Below, piece by piece: positions 44,070-53,534 of a DNA stretch of 64,000 nt; position 1 is the first letter of the stretch, and each line of letters begins with the position of its first letter. The notes beneath the pieces are model-generated. The model was not told the DNA's origin, made no database searches, and saw nothing but the letters and a program-made list of their open reading frames with translations. The stretch covers positions 1-64,000 of the forward strand of contig JHYK01000005.1 in NCBI GenBank assembly GCA_000621405.1, read 5' to 3'. Source of the DNA: Lachnospiraceae bacterium AC3007 (lineage in GTDB: Bacteria; Bacillota; Clostridia; Lachnospirales; Lachnospiraceae). Position numbers and translations under genes: made by a program.

Positions 44070-44940
44070 TAGAGTTCAGTTATTTGAAGACCAGCCAATT
44101 AGAACGGCGTGGGCCCCGGATGAGGAAGAATGGTATTTTTCAATAGTGGATGTGGTTGGCGTGCTGACTGAGCAACCGGATATTGATGGTGCAAGGAATT
44201 ATTGGAAAGTACTGAAAAACAGGCTTAAAGAAGAAGGAAGTCAGTTGGTTACAAATTGTAACCAACTGAAAATGAGATCGCCGAAGGATGGCAAAAGATA
44301 TAATACCGATGTAGCAAACACCGAACAATTGCTTCGCTTGATCCAATCTATTCCTTCGAAAAAAGCTGAGCCATTCAAACTGTGGCTTGCTCAGGTTGGT
44401 CGCGAGCGAATTGAAGAAGTAATAGATCCTGAGCTGACTATAGAACGCGCTTTGGAAACCTATGCTAAAAAAGGCTATTCGCGAGAATGGATAAATCAGC
44501 GCCTGCAGGCAATTCAAGTAAGAAAAGAACTTACAGATGAGTGGGACAAACGTGGCGTCAAAAAAGGCGTAGAATACGCAATACTTACAGATGAGATAAC
44601 AAAAGCCTGGTCCGGGATAACGACGCGGCAGTATAAAAACCTTAAAGGGCTAAAAAGGGAAAACCTTAGGGATAATATGTCAACATTGGAACTGGTACTT
44701 AATATGTTGGCTGAGGCTACTACTACAGAAATATCTAAACAAAAGAAACCGGAGTCCTTTGAGGAAAATCGGATGGTCGCTATTGAAGGTGGAGAAGCCG
44801 CAGGAGAAGCACGTATGGCGGTGGAAAAGAGAACCGGAAAACCTGTGATCACGAGTAAAAACGCAGCACAATTGCAGGATTTAGTTACAGGTCTCATTGA
44901 AACAATAAAGGACAAAAGCGATGATCAAGAAGGGGAATGA
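44053..44940 (+). CDS. BRO-N / DinD-like protein (phage antirepressor type)
   Basis: The 295-residue protein has an N-terminal BRO-N domain (W-Y-F-S-I-V-D-V-V-G-V-L-T, then A-R-N-Y-W-K-V-L-K-N-R-L and an L-L-R-L-I-Q-S-I segment near residues 94-101). Its C-terminal half resembles DNA-damage-inducible protein D. GGGGGAAAC precedes the ATG at 44053. BRO proteins bind DNA and often antagonise phage repressors. The tight pairing with an XRE repressor suggests a regulatory two-gene unit. Confidence 0.78.
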   Translation: MQMANDRVQLFEDQPIRTAWAPDEEEWYFSIVDVVGVLTEQPDIDGARNYWKVLKNRLKEEGSQLVTNCNQLKMRSPKDGKRYNTDVANTEQLLRLIQSIPSKKAEPFKLWLAQVGRERIEEVIDPELTIERALETYAKKGYSREWINQRLQAIQVRKELTDEWDKRGVKKGVEYAILTDEITKAWSGITTRQYKNLKGLKRENLRDNMSTLELVLNMLAEATTTEISKQKKPESFEENRMVAIEGGEAAGEARMAVEKRTGKPVITSKNAAQLQDLVTGLIETIKDKSDDQEGE

Positions 44941-44985
44941 ATAAACTAAGAAGCTGCACCCTATAATTATGAAAGAAGAGGAAAA

Positions 44986-45630
44986 ATGAGTAAATCTTTG
45001 AGTGTATTAGTTTTGCTACCGATGGATGAGTATAATAGTTTTGATACATATCGCGAGGATGATCGTCTTAAACAAATATATAGTGAAGTCCCTAAAGCAG
45101 AGAATTATTTCAAACCCCTAAGGATTCGTTCGTTATATACTTCTGATAAGGATCTAATGCAGTATTTTCGAAAAAAGTATCAGCTTGGGGAAGAAGAGTT
45201 AAAAAATCATTCCATAAGCTATAATGGTAGAGAATATATTTATCGTTTCGAGAACGGAACAACAGTAACTTATACGAGCGAGGAAGATGAAAAACTCAAG
45301 CGGGAACATGTTGATGAGGGGGTATACTGTCTCCCATACAAATGTATATCTGCGGATATATATGGTTCAGTCATAAATGAGTTATTAACAGATACGTTTA
45401 CCATTATCGATGATAAATTGATTGATAAGGCGGTAGAACTGATCGGATGCCAATACAGTTCTGATTTTGAGTCTGAAGAAGATTCGGGACAAGGATCTTT
45501 TAAGAATAATACCTTTGATATTGAACTCGATTATGAAGGTGACATGGACGGAAAACTCCTTGTTAGTCTTATAGTTGGAAAGTATTTGGCTGGACGCGTT
45601 AATGGAATAGCTGTTGCAGAATACGATTAA
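44986..45630 (+). CDS. Hypothetical protein
   Basis: This 214-residue soluble protein has no recognised domain. It is rich in acidic and aromatic residues, with an L-S-V-L-V-L-L-P-M-D-E start that looks like a beta strand. AAGAGGAAAA lies before the ATG. It stands alone, 45 bases after the BRO gene. Confidence 0.5.
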   Translation: MSKSLSVLVLLPMDEYNSFDTYREDDRLKQIYSEVPKAENYFKPLRIRSLYTSDKDLMQYFRKKYQLGEEELKNHSISYNGREYIYRFENGTTVTYTSEEDEKLKREHVDEGVYCLPYKCISADIYGSVINELLTDTFTIIDDKLIDKAVELIGCQYSSDFESEEDSGQGSFKNNTFDIELDYEGDMDGKLLVSLIVGKYLAGRVNGIAVAEYD

Positions 45631-46013
45631 GAATCGGGGGATATTGCTTTTGGGTACACTTTGGGTACAGTAGCATCTGAACGGTATGAATATATTGAAA
45701 AGCGTATCAAATGATACGCGCAAGAAGTATGAAAAGAACAGGAAAAAAAGGTTTGAAATTTCCGTCTAAAAGAGCTGGAATAATGTCAAGTGGCTTATAT
45801 TTTTCATATTGTATTATTGATAGCAGGCATTATATAGGGTGTCTGCTATTATTTATATTATCCTATTTATACGGATTTTGTTGCCAGTTTATTGAATAGT
45901 TTTTCATTTCAATTGGTTCTAATCGATTCATTAGTGGGAGGGGTATTAGGCGTAAATGGGTTGACGAGTAACAGCAATGTCGTTACAATGAGAATAAAAA
46001 TGGAGGTATTATC
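45631..46013 (+). other. Intergenic region before the toxin-antitoxin pair
   Basis: These 383 bases contain a hairpin TAGCAGGCA/TGTCTGCTA at 45821-45848 followed by an AT-rich stretch, possibly a terminator, and the toxin-antitoxin promoter. A 62-codon frame at 45711 is not supported by a ribosome site. Confidence 0.55.
45961..45989 (+). promoter_or_regulatory. Promoter of the toxin-antitoxin operon
   Basis: TTGACG (45961-45966), 17 bases and TACAAT (45984-45989). The spacer carries the inverted repeat GTAAC...GTTAC, a likely operator for the antitoxin. Confidence 0.65.
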
Positions 46014-46319
46014 ATGGAGAAATCAGCAACGTTGAATTTAAGAGTAAACCCTACCTTAAAGAAGGATGCAGAATCAGTTCTCGGAAGACTTGGTATTCCT
46101 ATGTCTACTGCCGTTGATATGTTTTTGAATCAAATAGTTTTGGTTGGAGGTATTCCGTTTTCTGTTACACTGCCAAATGCCCCTAAAAGCATAGATATGA
46201 CGAATATGGATGAAGATCAGATTCATGCTAAGATACAGCGTGGGTATGAGTCATATAAAGCAGGGCGTACCCAGAATGCGGCGGACGCATTTAATAGATT
46301 TAGGGAGAGTCATAGCTGA
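46014..46319 (+). CDS. RelB/DinJ-family antitoxin
   Basis: The 101-residue protein has the RelB/DinJ ribbon-helix-helix start (A-T-L-N-L-R-V-N-P-T-L-K-K-D-A-E, then L-G-I-P-M-S-T-A-V-D-M-F-L-N-Q-I). This part binds DNA and autoregulates; the C-terminus should wrap the toxin. TGGAGGT precedes the start. It overlaps the toxin gene by one base. Confidence 0.9.
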   Translation: MEKSATLNLRVNPTLKKDAESVLGRLGIPMSTAVDMFLNQIVLVGGIPFSVTLPNAPKSIDMTNMDEDQIHAKIQRGYESYKAGRTQNAADAFNRFRESHS

Positions 46320-46642
46320 TGGAAAGATATGTGGTTGATATCACAGATGACGCTCTTGCCGATATGGAAGCATTATATGAACATATTGCTAAGAAGCTGC
46401 AGGCTCCTGAGAATGCAATGGGACAGTATAATCGTATTGCGGATGCCATTCTGACATTGGAATCATTTCCGGACAGATATGGTTTGTTTGAGTGTGAGCC
46501 TGAACATTCGCTGGGAATACATAAAATGGTAGTGGACAATTATCTTGTCTGTTATGTGATAGATCCGGGAGTTGTAACAGTGACTGATGTACTTTATGGG
46601 GCGTCGGATGTGCATAAGAGGTGGCTGGAAAGGCATGTCTAA
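46319..46642 (+). CDS. RelE/ParE-family toxin
   Basis: This 107-residue protein has the RelE/ParE superfamily fold pattern: D-I-T-D-D-A-L-A-D-M-E-A-L-Y-E-H-I near the start, L-E-S-F-P-D-R-Y-G-L, and a C-terminal Y-L-V-C-Y-V-I-D plus V-T-V-T-D-V-L-Y-G. Sequence alone does not decide between a ribosome-dependent RNase and a gyrase poison. Confidence 0.87.
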   Translation: MERYVVDITDDALADMEALYEHIAKKLQAPENAMGQYNRIADAILTLESFPDRYGLFECEPEHSLGIHKMVVDNYLVCYVIDPGVVTVTDVLYGASDVHKRWLERHV

Positions 46643-46704
46643 ATTGTCTGTGTCTTTTTTCATCAGATAGGTTTAATATCGGAAACGTTCTGAGGTACAG
46701 GCAA

Positions 46705-48201
46705 ATGATGAATAAGTTGGAAGAGGCTATAATATACGCGACCGTAATGCATCAGGGGAAAGTGCGCAAACTCGGCAGTACCCCCTATATATTGCATCCG
46801 ATGGAAGTGGCGCAGATTCTATCCACAATGACTGATGATCAGGATGTCATTACCGCAGGAATACTGCATGATGTTGTGGAAGATACGGACGGTACACTGG
46901 CAGAGATTGAAAAGCGATTTGGCGAGCGAGTGGCTTTTCTGGTATCGTCAGAATCGGAAAACAAGTATGATGGTGAGAGCCGCAGTGAGAGCTGGAAGCG
47001 CCGCAAGGAAGAATCGCTGAAGGTTTTGAAGAATTCTGACGACCAGGGCGTTCGAATGCTGTGGCTGGCTGACAAGCTTGCCAACATACGTTCTTTGGCG
47101 GGAAATTACTCCGAGCATGGCGATAAGGTGTGGGAAAACTTCCATCAACACGATTCGGAAATGCATCACTGGTACTACCAGTCCATCGCTGAGCAGCTGG
47201 AGATGACGCTGAACAAGACAGGAGCGTTCAAGGAGTTCATAAAGCATATCAATTTCATATGGCCCGGCTCCTTCGACTCCGACAAGGCGCGGTATATGAA
47301 ATACCGAGAGGTTTCCATAGAAGGCTGCAAGCATATGGGACGTGGAGCCAAGGGCGATGTTTACCGTTACGACGACGAGCTGATCATCAAGGTTTACAAC
47401 GAAAATAACACATATCACGATGTGGAACTGGAGATTGCCATGGCCCGCAAGGCCTTTATACTGGGCATCCCAACAGCCATCTCCTTCGGGATTGTGTCTG
47501 TAAAGGGCACGAACCAGTACAGGGACAGATACGGAGCCATGTATGAACTTGTGGATGCCGAGACGGTATCTGCCTGCATTGCGCGGGATCCCGGTCAGGT
47601 AACTGCCTATGCAAAGCTGATGGCGGAGCTGGCGCACACAATCCATTCGACGAAAGTCTCGCCTCAGGACGGGTACCACAGTTGTATGGAGCGCATCGTT
47701 GCCTATATTGAAGATGGCATAGGCCGGGAGGACAAGGCCCTCTCGGACAGATGTATGGCGCTTCTGAAGACACTTCCGGAAACCGACAACCTTCTTCACG
47801 GCGATTTTCATACCGGCAACGTGTTTCTTCAGCGGGGAGAACCCCTTCTGATCGACATGGATCGACTGGCCACCGGGCATCCCATACTGGAAATAAGTGA
47901 CCTATATTATTTCTACGTGCTGCTGGGCGAGGACGATCCCGAAGTAGTTGAGCGTTTCATGGGCTTTTCCTATGACACTGCTCAAGCTTTTTTTAGTTGT
48001 TTCCTGAAGCACTATCTGGGAACGGAGGATGAAGTGCTGCAGAAAGAGGTGTCTGAGAAGGCGTCACTCATTGGCTGCAGCCGCCTGATCCGGAAGATCC
48101 GTAAGCAGAGAAAGCCTTCCGATGCAGATCACCGACTGGTGCAAAACTGCGTGAAGAGGATTGCCAAACTCACAGAAAAACTGGATAGTCTGTGCTTTTA
48201 A
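46705..48201 (+). CDS. HD-domain hydrolase fused to an APH-type kinase
   Basis: This 498-residue protein has two domains. Residues 1-170 form a RelA/SpoT-type HD hydrolase with H31, H55-D56, E59-D60 and D123 (L-A-D-K-L-A-N-I), the pattern of (p)ppGpp 3'-pyrophosphohydrolases. Residues 205-430 form an aminoglycoside-phosphotransferase-like kinase: a glycine-rich G-R-G-A-K-G-D-V-Y start, H-G-D-F-H-T-G-N (365-372) and I-D-M-D (383-386). No synthetase domain is present. GAGG precedes the ATG at 46705. It could link alarmone hydrolysis with phosphorylation of a small molecule. It is not adjacent to a recognised alarmone synthetase. Confidence 0.82.
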   Translation: MMNKLEEAIIYATVMHQGKVRKLGSTPYILHPMEVAQILSTMTDDQDVITAGILHDVVEDTDGTLAEIEKRFGERVAFLVSSESENKYDGESRSESWKRRKEESLKVLKNSDDQGVRMLWLADKLANIRSLAGNYSEHGDKVWENFHQHDSEMHHWYYQSIAEQLEMTLNKTGAFKEFIKHINFIWPGSFDSDKARYMKYREVSIEGCKHMGRGAKGDVYRYDDELIIKVYNENNTYHDVELEIAMARKAFILGIPTAISFGIVSVKGTNQYRDRYGAMYELVDAETVSACIARDPGQVTAYAKLMAELAHTIHSTKVSPQDGYHSCMERIVAYIEDGIGREDKALSDRCMALLKTLPETDNLLHGDFHTGNVFLQRGEPLLIDMDRLATGHPILEISDLYYFYVLLGEDDPEVVERFMGFSYDTAQAFFSCFLKHYLGTEDEVLQKEVSEKASLIGCSRLIRKIRKQRKPSDADHRLVQNCVKRIAKLTEKLDSLCF

Positions 48202-48503
48202 GCATAGAAATGATGGGATCAGCCAAGGATGTAGATGATGATACGCCGTCATTTGCCATCTCTCTTTATAAAGAGTACCGGGGCATCAGAACAAGGATGA
48301 TGAAGGAAATGCTGGCTCTTCTTAAAGAAAAAGGGTATAAACGGGCTTCGCTGGCGGTACAGAAGGTTAACTGTGCTGTTCGGATGTATGAGAATATTGG
48401 ATTTAAGACAGTCGATGTAAATACTGAAGAGTATATTATGGTGTGTGATCTATGTTCGTATCCCTTTTCGGTGACTCCTGCGTATGGTAGAATAGACCGA
48501 TAA
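48192..48503 (+). pseudogene. GNAT acetyltransferase remnant (C-terminal part)
   Basis: The 103 residues carry only the acetyl-CoA-binding end of a GNAT domain (L-Y-K-E-Y-R-G-I-R-T-R-M-M-K-E-M-L, then N-C-A-V-R-M-Y-E-N-I-G-F-K). The Q/R-x-x-G-x-G/A loop is altered to Y-R-G-I-R-T-R and the N-terminal half is missing. It overlaps the HD-APH gene end and has no ribosome site, so it looks like a decayed gene. Confidence 0.6.
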
Positions 48504-48567
48504 TATTGCTGATAATATGACGATCAGGCATTTCACTGAACAATACCGGAAAAAAAGGAGAAAGATA

Positions 48568-49551
48568 ATGGCAGAAGAAAGAAGACCAGATGATATGACC
48601 CGTATCACTACCCCGGAGCTTGCTGACGAATTCATCGAGAAGCAGATCAGCAGTCTCAGGGAACAGATAGGGGATAAAAAAGTGCTGCTCGCGCTGTCGG
48701 GCGGGGTAGATTCCTCTGTGGTAGCCGCCATGCTGATAAAGGCAGTCGGAGACCAGCTTACATGCGTGCATGTTAATCACGGACTGCTCCGTAAGGGTGA
48801 GCCCGAGCAGGTCATAGAAGTGTTCCGCGATCAGATGAAAGCTAATCTCATCTATGTGGATGCAACGGATCGCTTTCTGGATAAGCTGGCCGGCGTGACA
48901 GATCCCGAGACCAAGCGAAAGATCATCGGCGGCGAGTTCATCGAGGTCTTTGCTGAGGAAGCAAGAAAGCTTGACGGAATCGAATTTCTCGCCCAGGGAA
49001 CGATCTGGCCAGATATTCTGGAAAGTGAAGCGGGGATAAAGGCGCATCATAATGCAGGAGGACTGCCGGAAGATATGCAGTTTGAACTGGTGGAGCCGGT
49101 CAGGATCCTTTTTAAGGATGAGGTCCGCGTGGTCGGTGAACGACTCGGCCTTCCTGCCGGCATGGTATACCGTCAGCCTTTCCCCGGACCGGGACTCGGT
49201 GTCCGCTGTCCCGGCGCGATCACCAGAGACAGACTGGAAGCCGTCCGTGAATCAGATGCGATCCTGCGCGAAGAGTTCGCAAAGAACGGTTTGGAGGGCA
49301 AGGTCTGGCAGTATTTCACCGTTGTTCCGGATTTCAAATCCACCGGTGTGAAGGACGGAAAGAGAACATTTGACTGGCCCTGCATCATCCGTGCGATCAA
49401 CACCACCGATGTCATGGAGGTGACGGTCGAGCATCTCTCCGATGAGCTGATCGACCACCTCGTAAAGAGGATCATCTCGGAGGTGCCGGGGATCAACCGG
49501 GTTCTTTTCGATTATACACCCAAGCCTCCCGCGACAGTGGAGTACGAATAA
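48568..49551 (+). CDS. Glutaminase-less GMP synthase (ATP-pyrophosphatase subunit)
   Basis: The 327-residue protein corresponds to the C-terminal two-thirds of GuaA: the P-loop [19 protein letters not shown] and the dimerisation domain [10 protein letters not shown], ending in T-P-K-P-P-A-T-V-E-Y-E. The glutaminase domain is absent from this gene and from its upstream region. It would need free ammonia or a separate glutaminase, as in the two-subunit archaeal enzymes. AAAAAGGAG sets the start at 48568. It differs clearly from the guaA at 16973, so it is an old paralogue or an acquired gene rather than a recent duplicate. Confidence 0.9.
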   Translation: MAEERRPDDMTRITTPELADEFIEKQISSLREQIGDKKVLLALSGGVDSSVVAAMLIKAVGDQLTCVHVNHGLLRKGEPEQVIEVFRDQMKANLIYVDATDRFLDKLAGVTDPETKRKIIGGEFIEVFAEEARKLDGIEFLAQGTIWPDILESEAGIKAHHNAGGLPEDMQFELVEPVRILFKDEVRVVGERLGLPAGMVYRQPFPGPGLGVRCPGAITRDRLEAVRESDAILREEFAKNGLEGKVWQYFTVVPDFKSTGVKDGKRTFDWPCIIRAINTTDVMEVTVEHLSDELIDHLVKRIISEVPGINRVLFDYTPKPPATVEYE

Positions 49552-49601
49552 GATCCGGAAGATTATAAGTGTAAACGTTCAAAGAAAAACCAGGGCCACA
49601 T

Positions 49602-50498
49602 CTAGTCTGTAAAATCCGGGATAAAACTCTCGCGGGCAACAGATCTGTCCTGTATAAAAGCATTCTCTATCCCGAGTGCTATCGCGTGATCCACGAGACG
49701 TTCATATTCTCTTTTGGTGACACGGCGGTCAAGCTCGGGATATTTATCGCCTATATGCGGCATCGGAGTATACTGGCTCATGATGCTTATATAGATGGCG
49801 TCTCCAAAGGCATCATGCAGATAGTCCAGCACTTTTTTTGAGTTTGTCACGTGTCCCGGAAGCAGAAGATGTCTGACTATCACACCTTCTTTGATCAGTC
49901 CGTTTTCGTCAAATATGCAGCAGGGGCGCTGACGCACCATCTCTTCGAGAGCTTCTTTTGCGACCTCTGGATAATCCGGAGCGTTGGAATATTTTTCGGC
50001 GGGCTCTTCTTCCATGTATTTGAAGTCGGGGAGATATACATCTATCAGCCCGTCCAGAAGCCGGAGGGTGTCAGGCTTTTCATATCCGGAGCAGTTAAAG
50101 ATAAAAGGCAGATCAAATCCGTCTGACCGGGCATCGGATATGGAATCCGCGATAAGAGGGATGAAGTGATCGCCTGTGATCAGGTTTATATTGTCGGCCC
50201 CGTCATCTTTCAGCTCAAAAAAGATCTCCTTAAGGCGCCCGGGGGATACGATCTCTCCGGTGTTCCCTTTGGATATCAGATGATTCTGACAATAGACGCA
50301 ATGCAGCGCGCATCCGGAGAAGAACACCGCTCCTGAGCCTCCTTTTCCTGAAATACAGGGTTCTTCCCAAAGATGCAGGGTCGCTTTTGCTACTGTCAGT
50401 TCGCTGCCTGATCCGCAGACACCATGGCGGACGCTTCTGTCCACCCTGCAGCATCTGGGACACAGATCGCATTCATTAATATGATCATATGCTGTCAT
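49602..50498 (-). CDS. Radical SAM protein (PflA/PflX-like)
   Basis: The 298-residue protein belongs to the putative pyruvate-formate-lyase-activating-like group. The [4Fe-4S] motif is C-A-L-H-C-V-Y-C (CxxxCxxC), and an N-terminal extra cysteine set (C-D-L-C-P-R-C-C, then V-C-G) may hold a second cluster or zinc. No glycyl radical enzyme gene is nearby, so the target is unknown. Its start at 50498 is upstream of a clear cysteine-rich N-terminus. Confidence 0.85.
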   Translation of the reverse strand: MTAYDHINECDLCPRCCRVDRSVRHGVCGSGSELTVAKATLHLWEEPCISGKGGSGAVFFSGCALHCVYCQNHLISKGNTGEIVSPGRLKEIFFELKDDGADNINLITGDHFIPLIADSISDARSDGFDLPFIFNCSGYEKPDTLRLLDGLIDVYLPDFKYMEEEPAEKYSNAPDYPEVAKEALEEMVRQRPCCIFDENGLIKEGVIVRHLLLPGHVTNSKKVLDYLHDAFGDAIYISIMSQYTPMPHIGDKYPELDRRVTKREYERLVDHAIALGIENAFIQDRSVARESFIPDFTD

Positions 50499-50664
50499 GA
50501 CACAGAGTATTATGTGGGAGAATCCTCTCTAAATCAACCACGAAAAACCACGAAAATCCCCTTTTCAACGTTATCAAGAATGTCAAATATAGCTAAAATA
50601 TAGCATAAGGATCAATATCAGGATCACCGGCGGAACGTATCGTTTAACCCGGGAGGAAAGCAGG

Positions 50665-50712
50665 AAAAGAAAAACCCGCAGATCCGATATACGGACATCT
50701 GCGGGTTTTGAT
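50665..50712 (-). terminator. Bidirectional terminator downstream of glgD
   Basis: AAAACCCGCAGATCCG (50671-50686) pairs with CGGACATCTGCGGGTTTT (50692-50709) with one bulge. It ends the glgCD transcript. The rest of 50499-50728 holds no gene. Confidence 0.85.
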
Positions 50713-50728
50713 CTGTCAGAAGATGATC

Positions 50729-51844
50729 TTAAAGAGTATCTCCGCGGGTCACATATCCGGGGTTGTCAAGCGGAGCGATGATCTTTTTGATGTTGAGGAC
50801 CTTGGCCCATTTATCTACGACCTGTCCCTCCAGCTTCACATTTTCACCGATGATGGCATGACCGAGTATGACACAGTTTTTGACTGAAGCGCCCTTCCTG
50901 ATCTCTACGCCCCGTCCTATAATGCTGTTCTCTATGCTGCCTTCAATGACGCATCCGTTTGCCACGACCGAATTACTGACTTTCGATCCCTTGACATACC
51001 TGACCGGACATGAATCCGTGGTCACGGTGTATATAGGCCAGTCATTTGAGAAGAGCTCCTGAGCCTTGCTGAAATCCAGCAGCTCGAGATTAGCATCAAA
51101 GTAACTCTTGAAATCAGTAACGGCCGAGAAGAATCCTTTATGCGCTATACCTCTGATATCCAGATCATCATTTTCTTCATTGATGATATCTACAAGCCTG
51201 TATACGGACGATATCTTCTGTGCTTTGTATATGAGCTTAATGAAGAGCTCCTTCGTCATTACATAAGTATCCATGAAGATATTGGCCTCTGCGGAAGAGC
51301 CGTCATTCCAGCCTATGGACTTGATCCCCTTCTGTCTGTTAAGAGAGACCCTCCGGCAGTTCCTGAAAGATCTGTCCGCATTGTCCACCTTATGATAGAG
51401 CAGGGTTATGTCCGCGCCTGACTCAAGATGATCCCTGAGCAGTTCACTGTAATCCTCCTTAAATATCATATATCCGGGAGTGATGATCACATACGGCTCA
51501 TGAGCAAGCTCGATCTGATCCATGTTGTCAGCGAAGGCACGGATATCGGTATTGTAGATCTCGTTGACCTTCGAGTCCTGGTTAAATAGAAGCTGCAGCT
51601 TTCCTCTCTTGGAATTGATATTGTATGTGCGGCCCGTGCCCAGATGCTCTGCGAGAGATCTCGGATTCTGGCTCACATATACCTGTATATGCTCGATGTC
51701 ACTGTTGGACATGTTGGATACGGGAAAATCTACTATCCTGTATCTTCCGAGGAAGGAAAAGGCCGAGATGGGTCTGAACTGGTTCATCCCGTGCACCTTC
51801 ATATTGTTTGCTGAAGGAGTGACTATCCCTAAAGCTCTTGGCAT
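50729..51844 (-). CDS. glgD: Glucose-1-phosphate adenylyltransferase, GlgD subunit
   Basis: The 371-residue protein is the regulatory partner of GlgC in Firmicutes glycogen synthesis. The nucleotidyltransferase N-terminal domain is degenerate, with the G-x-R-x-x-P-L-T loop replaced by N-N-M-K-V-H-G-M-N. A left-handed beta-helix with hexapeptide repeats follows (about 270-350). The ATG directly follows the glgC stop. No glycogen synthase or branching enzyme is in the window. Confidence 0.93.
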   Translation of the reverse strand: MPRALGIVTPSANNMKVHGMNQFRPISAFSFLGRYRIVDFPVSNMSNSDIEHIQVYVSQNPRSLAEHLGTGRTYNINSKRGKLQLLFNQDSKVNEIYNTDIRAFADNMDQIELAHEPYVIITPGYMIFKEDYSELLRDHLESGADITLLYHKVDNADRSFRNCRRVSLNRQKGIKSIGWNDGSSAEANIFMDTYVMTKELFIKLIYKAQKISSVYRLVDIINEENDDLDIRGIAHKGFFSAVTDFKSYFDANLELLDFSKAQELFSNDWPIYTVTTDSCPVRYVKGSKVSNSVVANGCVIEGSIENSIIGRGVEIRKGASVKNCVILGHAIIGENVKLEGQVVDKWAKVLNIKKIIAPLDNPGYVTRGDTL

Positions 51845-52984
51845 TTACTCCACCCCCTTTACATCCTGATCCACAAGAAGGATCTCTGCGCTGTTTGCCG
51901 AGCCCACTTTGGCTCCCCTGCCTATCTTTACTCCGTTTGCGACCAAAGCCCTTGTGACCTTTGCACCTTCTGCCACTTCGGCTCCCGGCATGAGCACCGT
52001 GTCTTTTACGACTGCGCCCGGCGCTACCTTTGCGTTTGTAAAGAGTACGGAATTGACGACTTTGCCGTCAACCATACATCCCTGAGTGATATAAGCGGTA
52101 TCGATCTCGGCATTGGGACCGATATACTGAGGCAGATCCGTGGGATCTTCTGAGTATATCCTCCATGAGTAGTCCGACAGATTCAGCTCGCTTGCGTGAT
52201 CCAGAAGGTCCATGTTTGCTTCCCACAGAGAATCGATGGTACCGACATCCTTCCAATAGCCCTTGAACCTGTAGGCGTATACATTTCTGCCTGCAGACAT
52301 GAGAGCCGGGATAATGTCCTTGCCGAAGTCATGACTGGACTTTTCATTTTTTGCATCTGCAAGGAGAAGCTTTCTCAGAGTCTTCCAGGTGAAGATATAG
52401 ATACCCATCGAAGCGAGGTTGCTCTTGGGGTGCTTGGGCTTTTCCTGGAATTCGTATATCTTGTTATTCTCATCGGCATTCATGATACCGAACCTGCTCG
52501 CTTCCTTCATCGGAACGCCTATGACCGCGATCGTAGCGTCAGAACGGCGCTCCTTATGGTATGCGAGCATCTTCGCGTAGTTCATCTTGTAAATATGATC
52601 TCCGGAGAGAACAAGAAGATATTCGGGATTATAAGTGTCAATGAAATCAATATTCTGTGTGATGGCGTCTGCCGTGCCTTTATAGACGTCAAGCTCGGCA
52701 TCTGCTTTTTCTCTTGGCGCTATGGCAAAGACACCGGAGTCTCTGGAATCAAGTCCCCAGTATCTTCCCTGGGAGACATATGAACTTAAGAGAACCGGCT
52801 CATACTGGGTCAGGACACCTACGACATCAAGACCTGAATTAGCGCAGTTTGAGAGAGGGAAGTCAATGATCCGGTATCTTCCCCCAAAAGGAACAGCAGG
52901 CTTGGCTATCTTGCTCGTCAGAGCTTTGAGCCTGCTGCCTCTTCCGCCCGCGAGGATCATAGCGAGCATTTCTGTCTGCTTCAT
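51845..52984 (-). CDS. glgC: Glucose-1-phosphate adenylyltransferase, GlgC subunit
   Basis: The enzyme makes ADP-glucose from ATP and glucose-1-phosphate, the first committed step of glycogen synthesis. The N-terminal loop [12 protein letters not shown] is intact, as are [14 protein letters not shown] and [10 protein letters not shown]-terminal beta-helix domain follows. At 379 residues it is full length. AGGGGGTAAC precedes the start. Confidence 0.95.
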   Translation of the reverse strand: MKQTEMLAMILAGGRGSRLKALTSKIAKPAVPFGGRYRIIDFPLSNCANSGLDVVGVLTQYEPVLLSSYVSQGRYWGLDSRDSGVFAIAPREKADAELDVYKGTADAITQNIDFIDTYNPEYLLVLSGDHIYKMNYAKMLAYHKERRSDATIAVIGVPMKEASRFGIMNADENNKIYEFQEKPKHPKSNLASMGIYIFTWKTLRKLLLADAKNEKSSHDFGKDIIPALMSAGRNVYAYRFKGYWKDVGTIDSLWEANMDLLDHASELNLSDYSWRIYSEDPTDLPQYIGPNAEIDTAYITQGCMVDGKVVNSVLFTNAKVAPGAVVKDTVLMPGAEVAEGAKVTRALVANGVKIGRGAKVGSANSAEILLVDQDVKGVE

Positions 52985-53024
52985 TTAGTTACCCCCTTGA
53001 ATCGGAATGTTCAACCTGAAGATA

Positions 53025-53030
53025 ATTATA
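53025..53030 (-). promoter_or_regulatory. Putative -10 element of the glgCD operon
   Basis: A perfect TATAAT lies on the minus strand about 40 bases before glgC, with no good -35 at 17 bases. It is the best promoter candidate in the gap. Confidence 0.35.
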
Positions 53031-53066
53031 CTACATAACCTGTATACAATAGAACTGTTTTTTAGA

Positions 53067-53534
53067 TCACAGTATCTCTTCCATCCCGTACAGCTGGATC
53101 TGCATCCCCATTGCATCATAGAAGGCCTTTGCCCTGTCGTTGTGTTCCCAGACATGGAGAGTGATATTATAGAAGCCCTGTTCCCTTGCCCAGTTTCTTA
53201 CGTGATCATAAAGGGCCCGTCCTATATGGGCTCCCCGCGCAGCTTCGTCGACGCAAAGATCATCTATATACAGAGTCCTGTGAGGGGGCTCATTGAAGCC
53301 GTTATGCTCTTCCATGACGGTAAAGCAATAACCCACAAGAGAGCCGTCATCGTCATATGCGGCAAATATCGGCCTTTTATCGTCTTCTATGAGAGCCTTC
53401 AGCTCGTCATCGGTATATTTTCTCCTGCCATCAATAAAAAGATCCGGCCGGATATCGGCATGGACACGACATACCTGTTCCAAAAGCCTTTGGATATCTG
53501 TCCGGTCTTTAAGTACGGCTCTGCCTATAGTCAT
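53067..53534 (-). CDS. GNAT-family N-acetyltransferase
   Basis: The 155-residue protein has the complete GNAT fold pattern. The acetyl-CoA loop is in D-D-L-C-V-D-E-A-A-R-G-A-H-I-G-R-A-L-Y (about 91-109), and the late strand-helix is V-W-E-H-N-D-R-A-K-A-F-Y-D-A-M-G-M. The substrate is unknown. Its start overlaps the mscL stop by 4 bases. Confidence 0.88.
   Translation of the reverse strand: MTIGRAVLKDRTDIQRLLEQVCRVHADIRPDLFIDGRRKYTDDELKALIEDDKRPIFAAYDDDGSLVGYCFTVMEEHNGFNEPPHRTLYIDDLCVDEAARGAHIGRALYDHVRNWAREQGFYNITLHVWEHNDRAKAFYDAMGMQIQLYGMEEIL

Noticed and set aside
45711-45899. 62-codon frame with a hydrophobic end
   Set aside because: No ribosome site, mixed composition and a hairpin inside it; more likely intergenic.
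46948-47880. 310-codon minus-strand frame
   Set aside because: It is antisense to the HD-APH fusion gene, whose motifs are complete.
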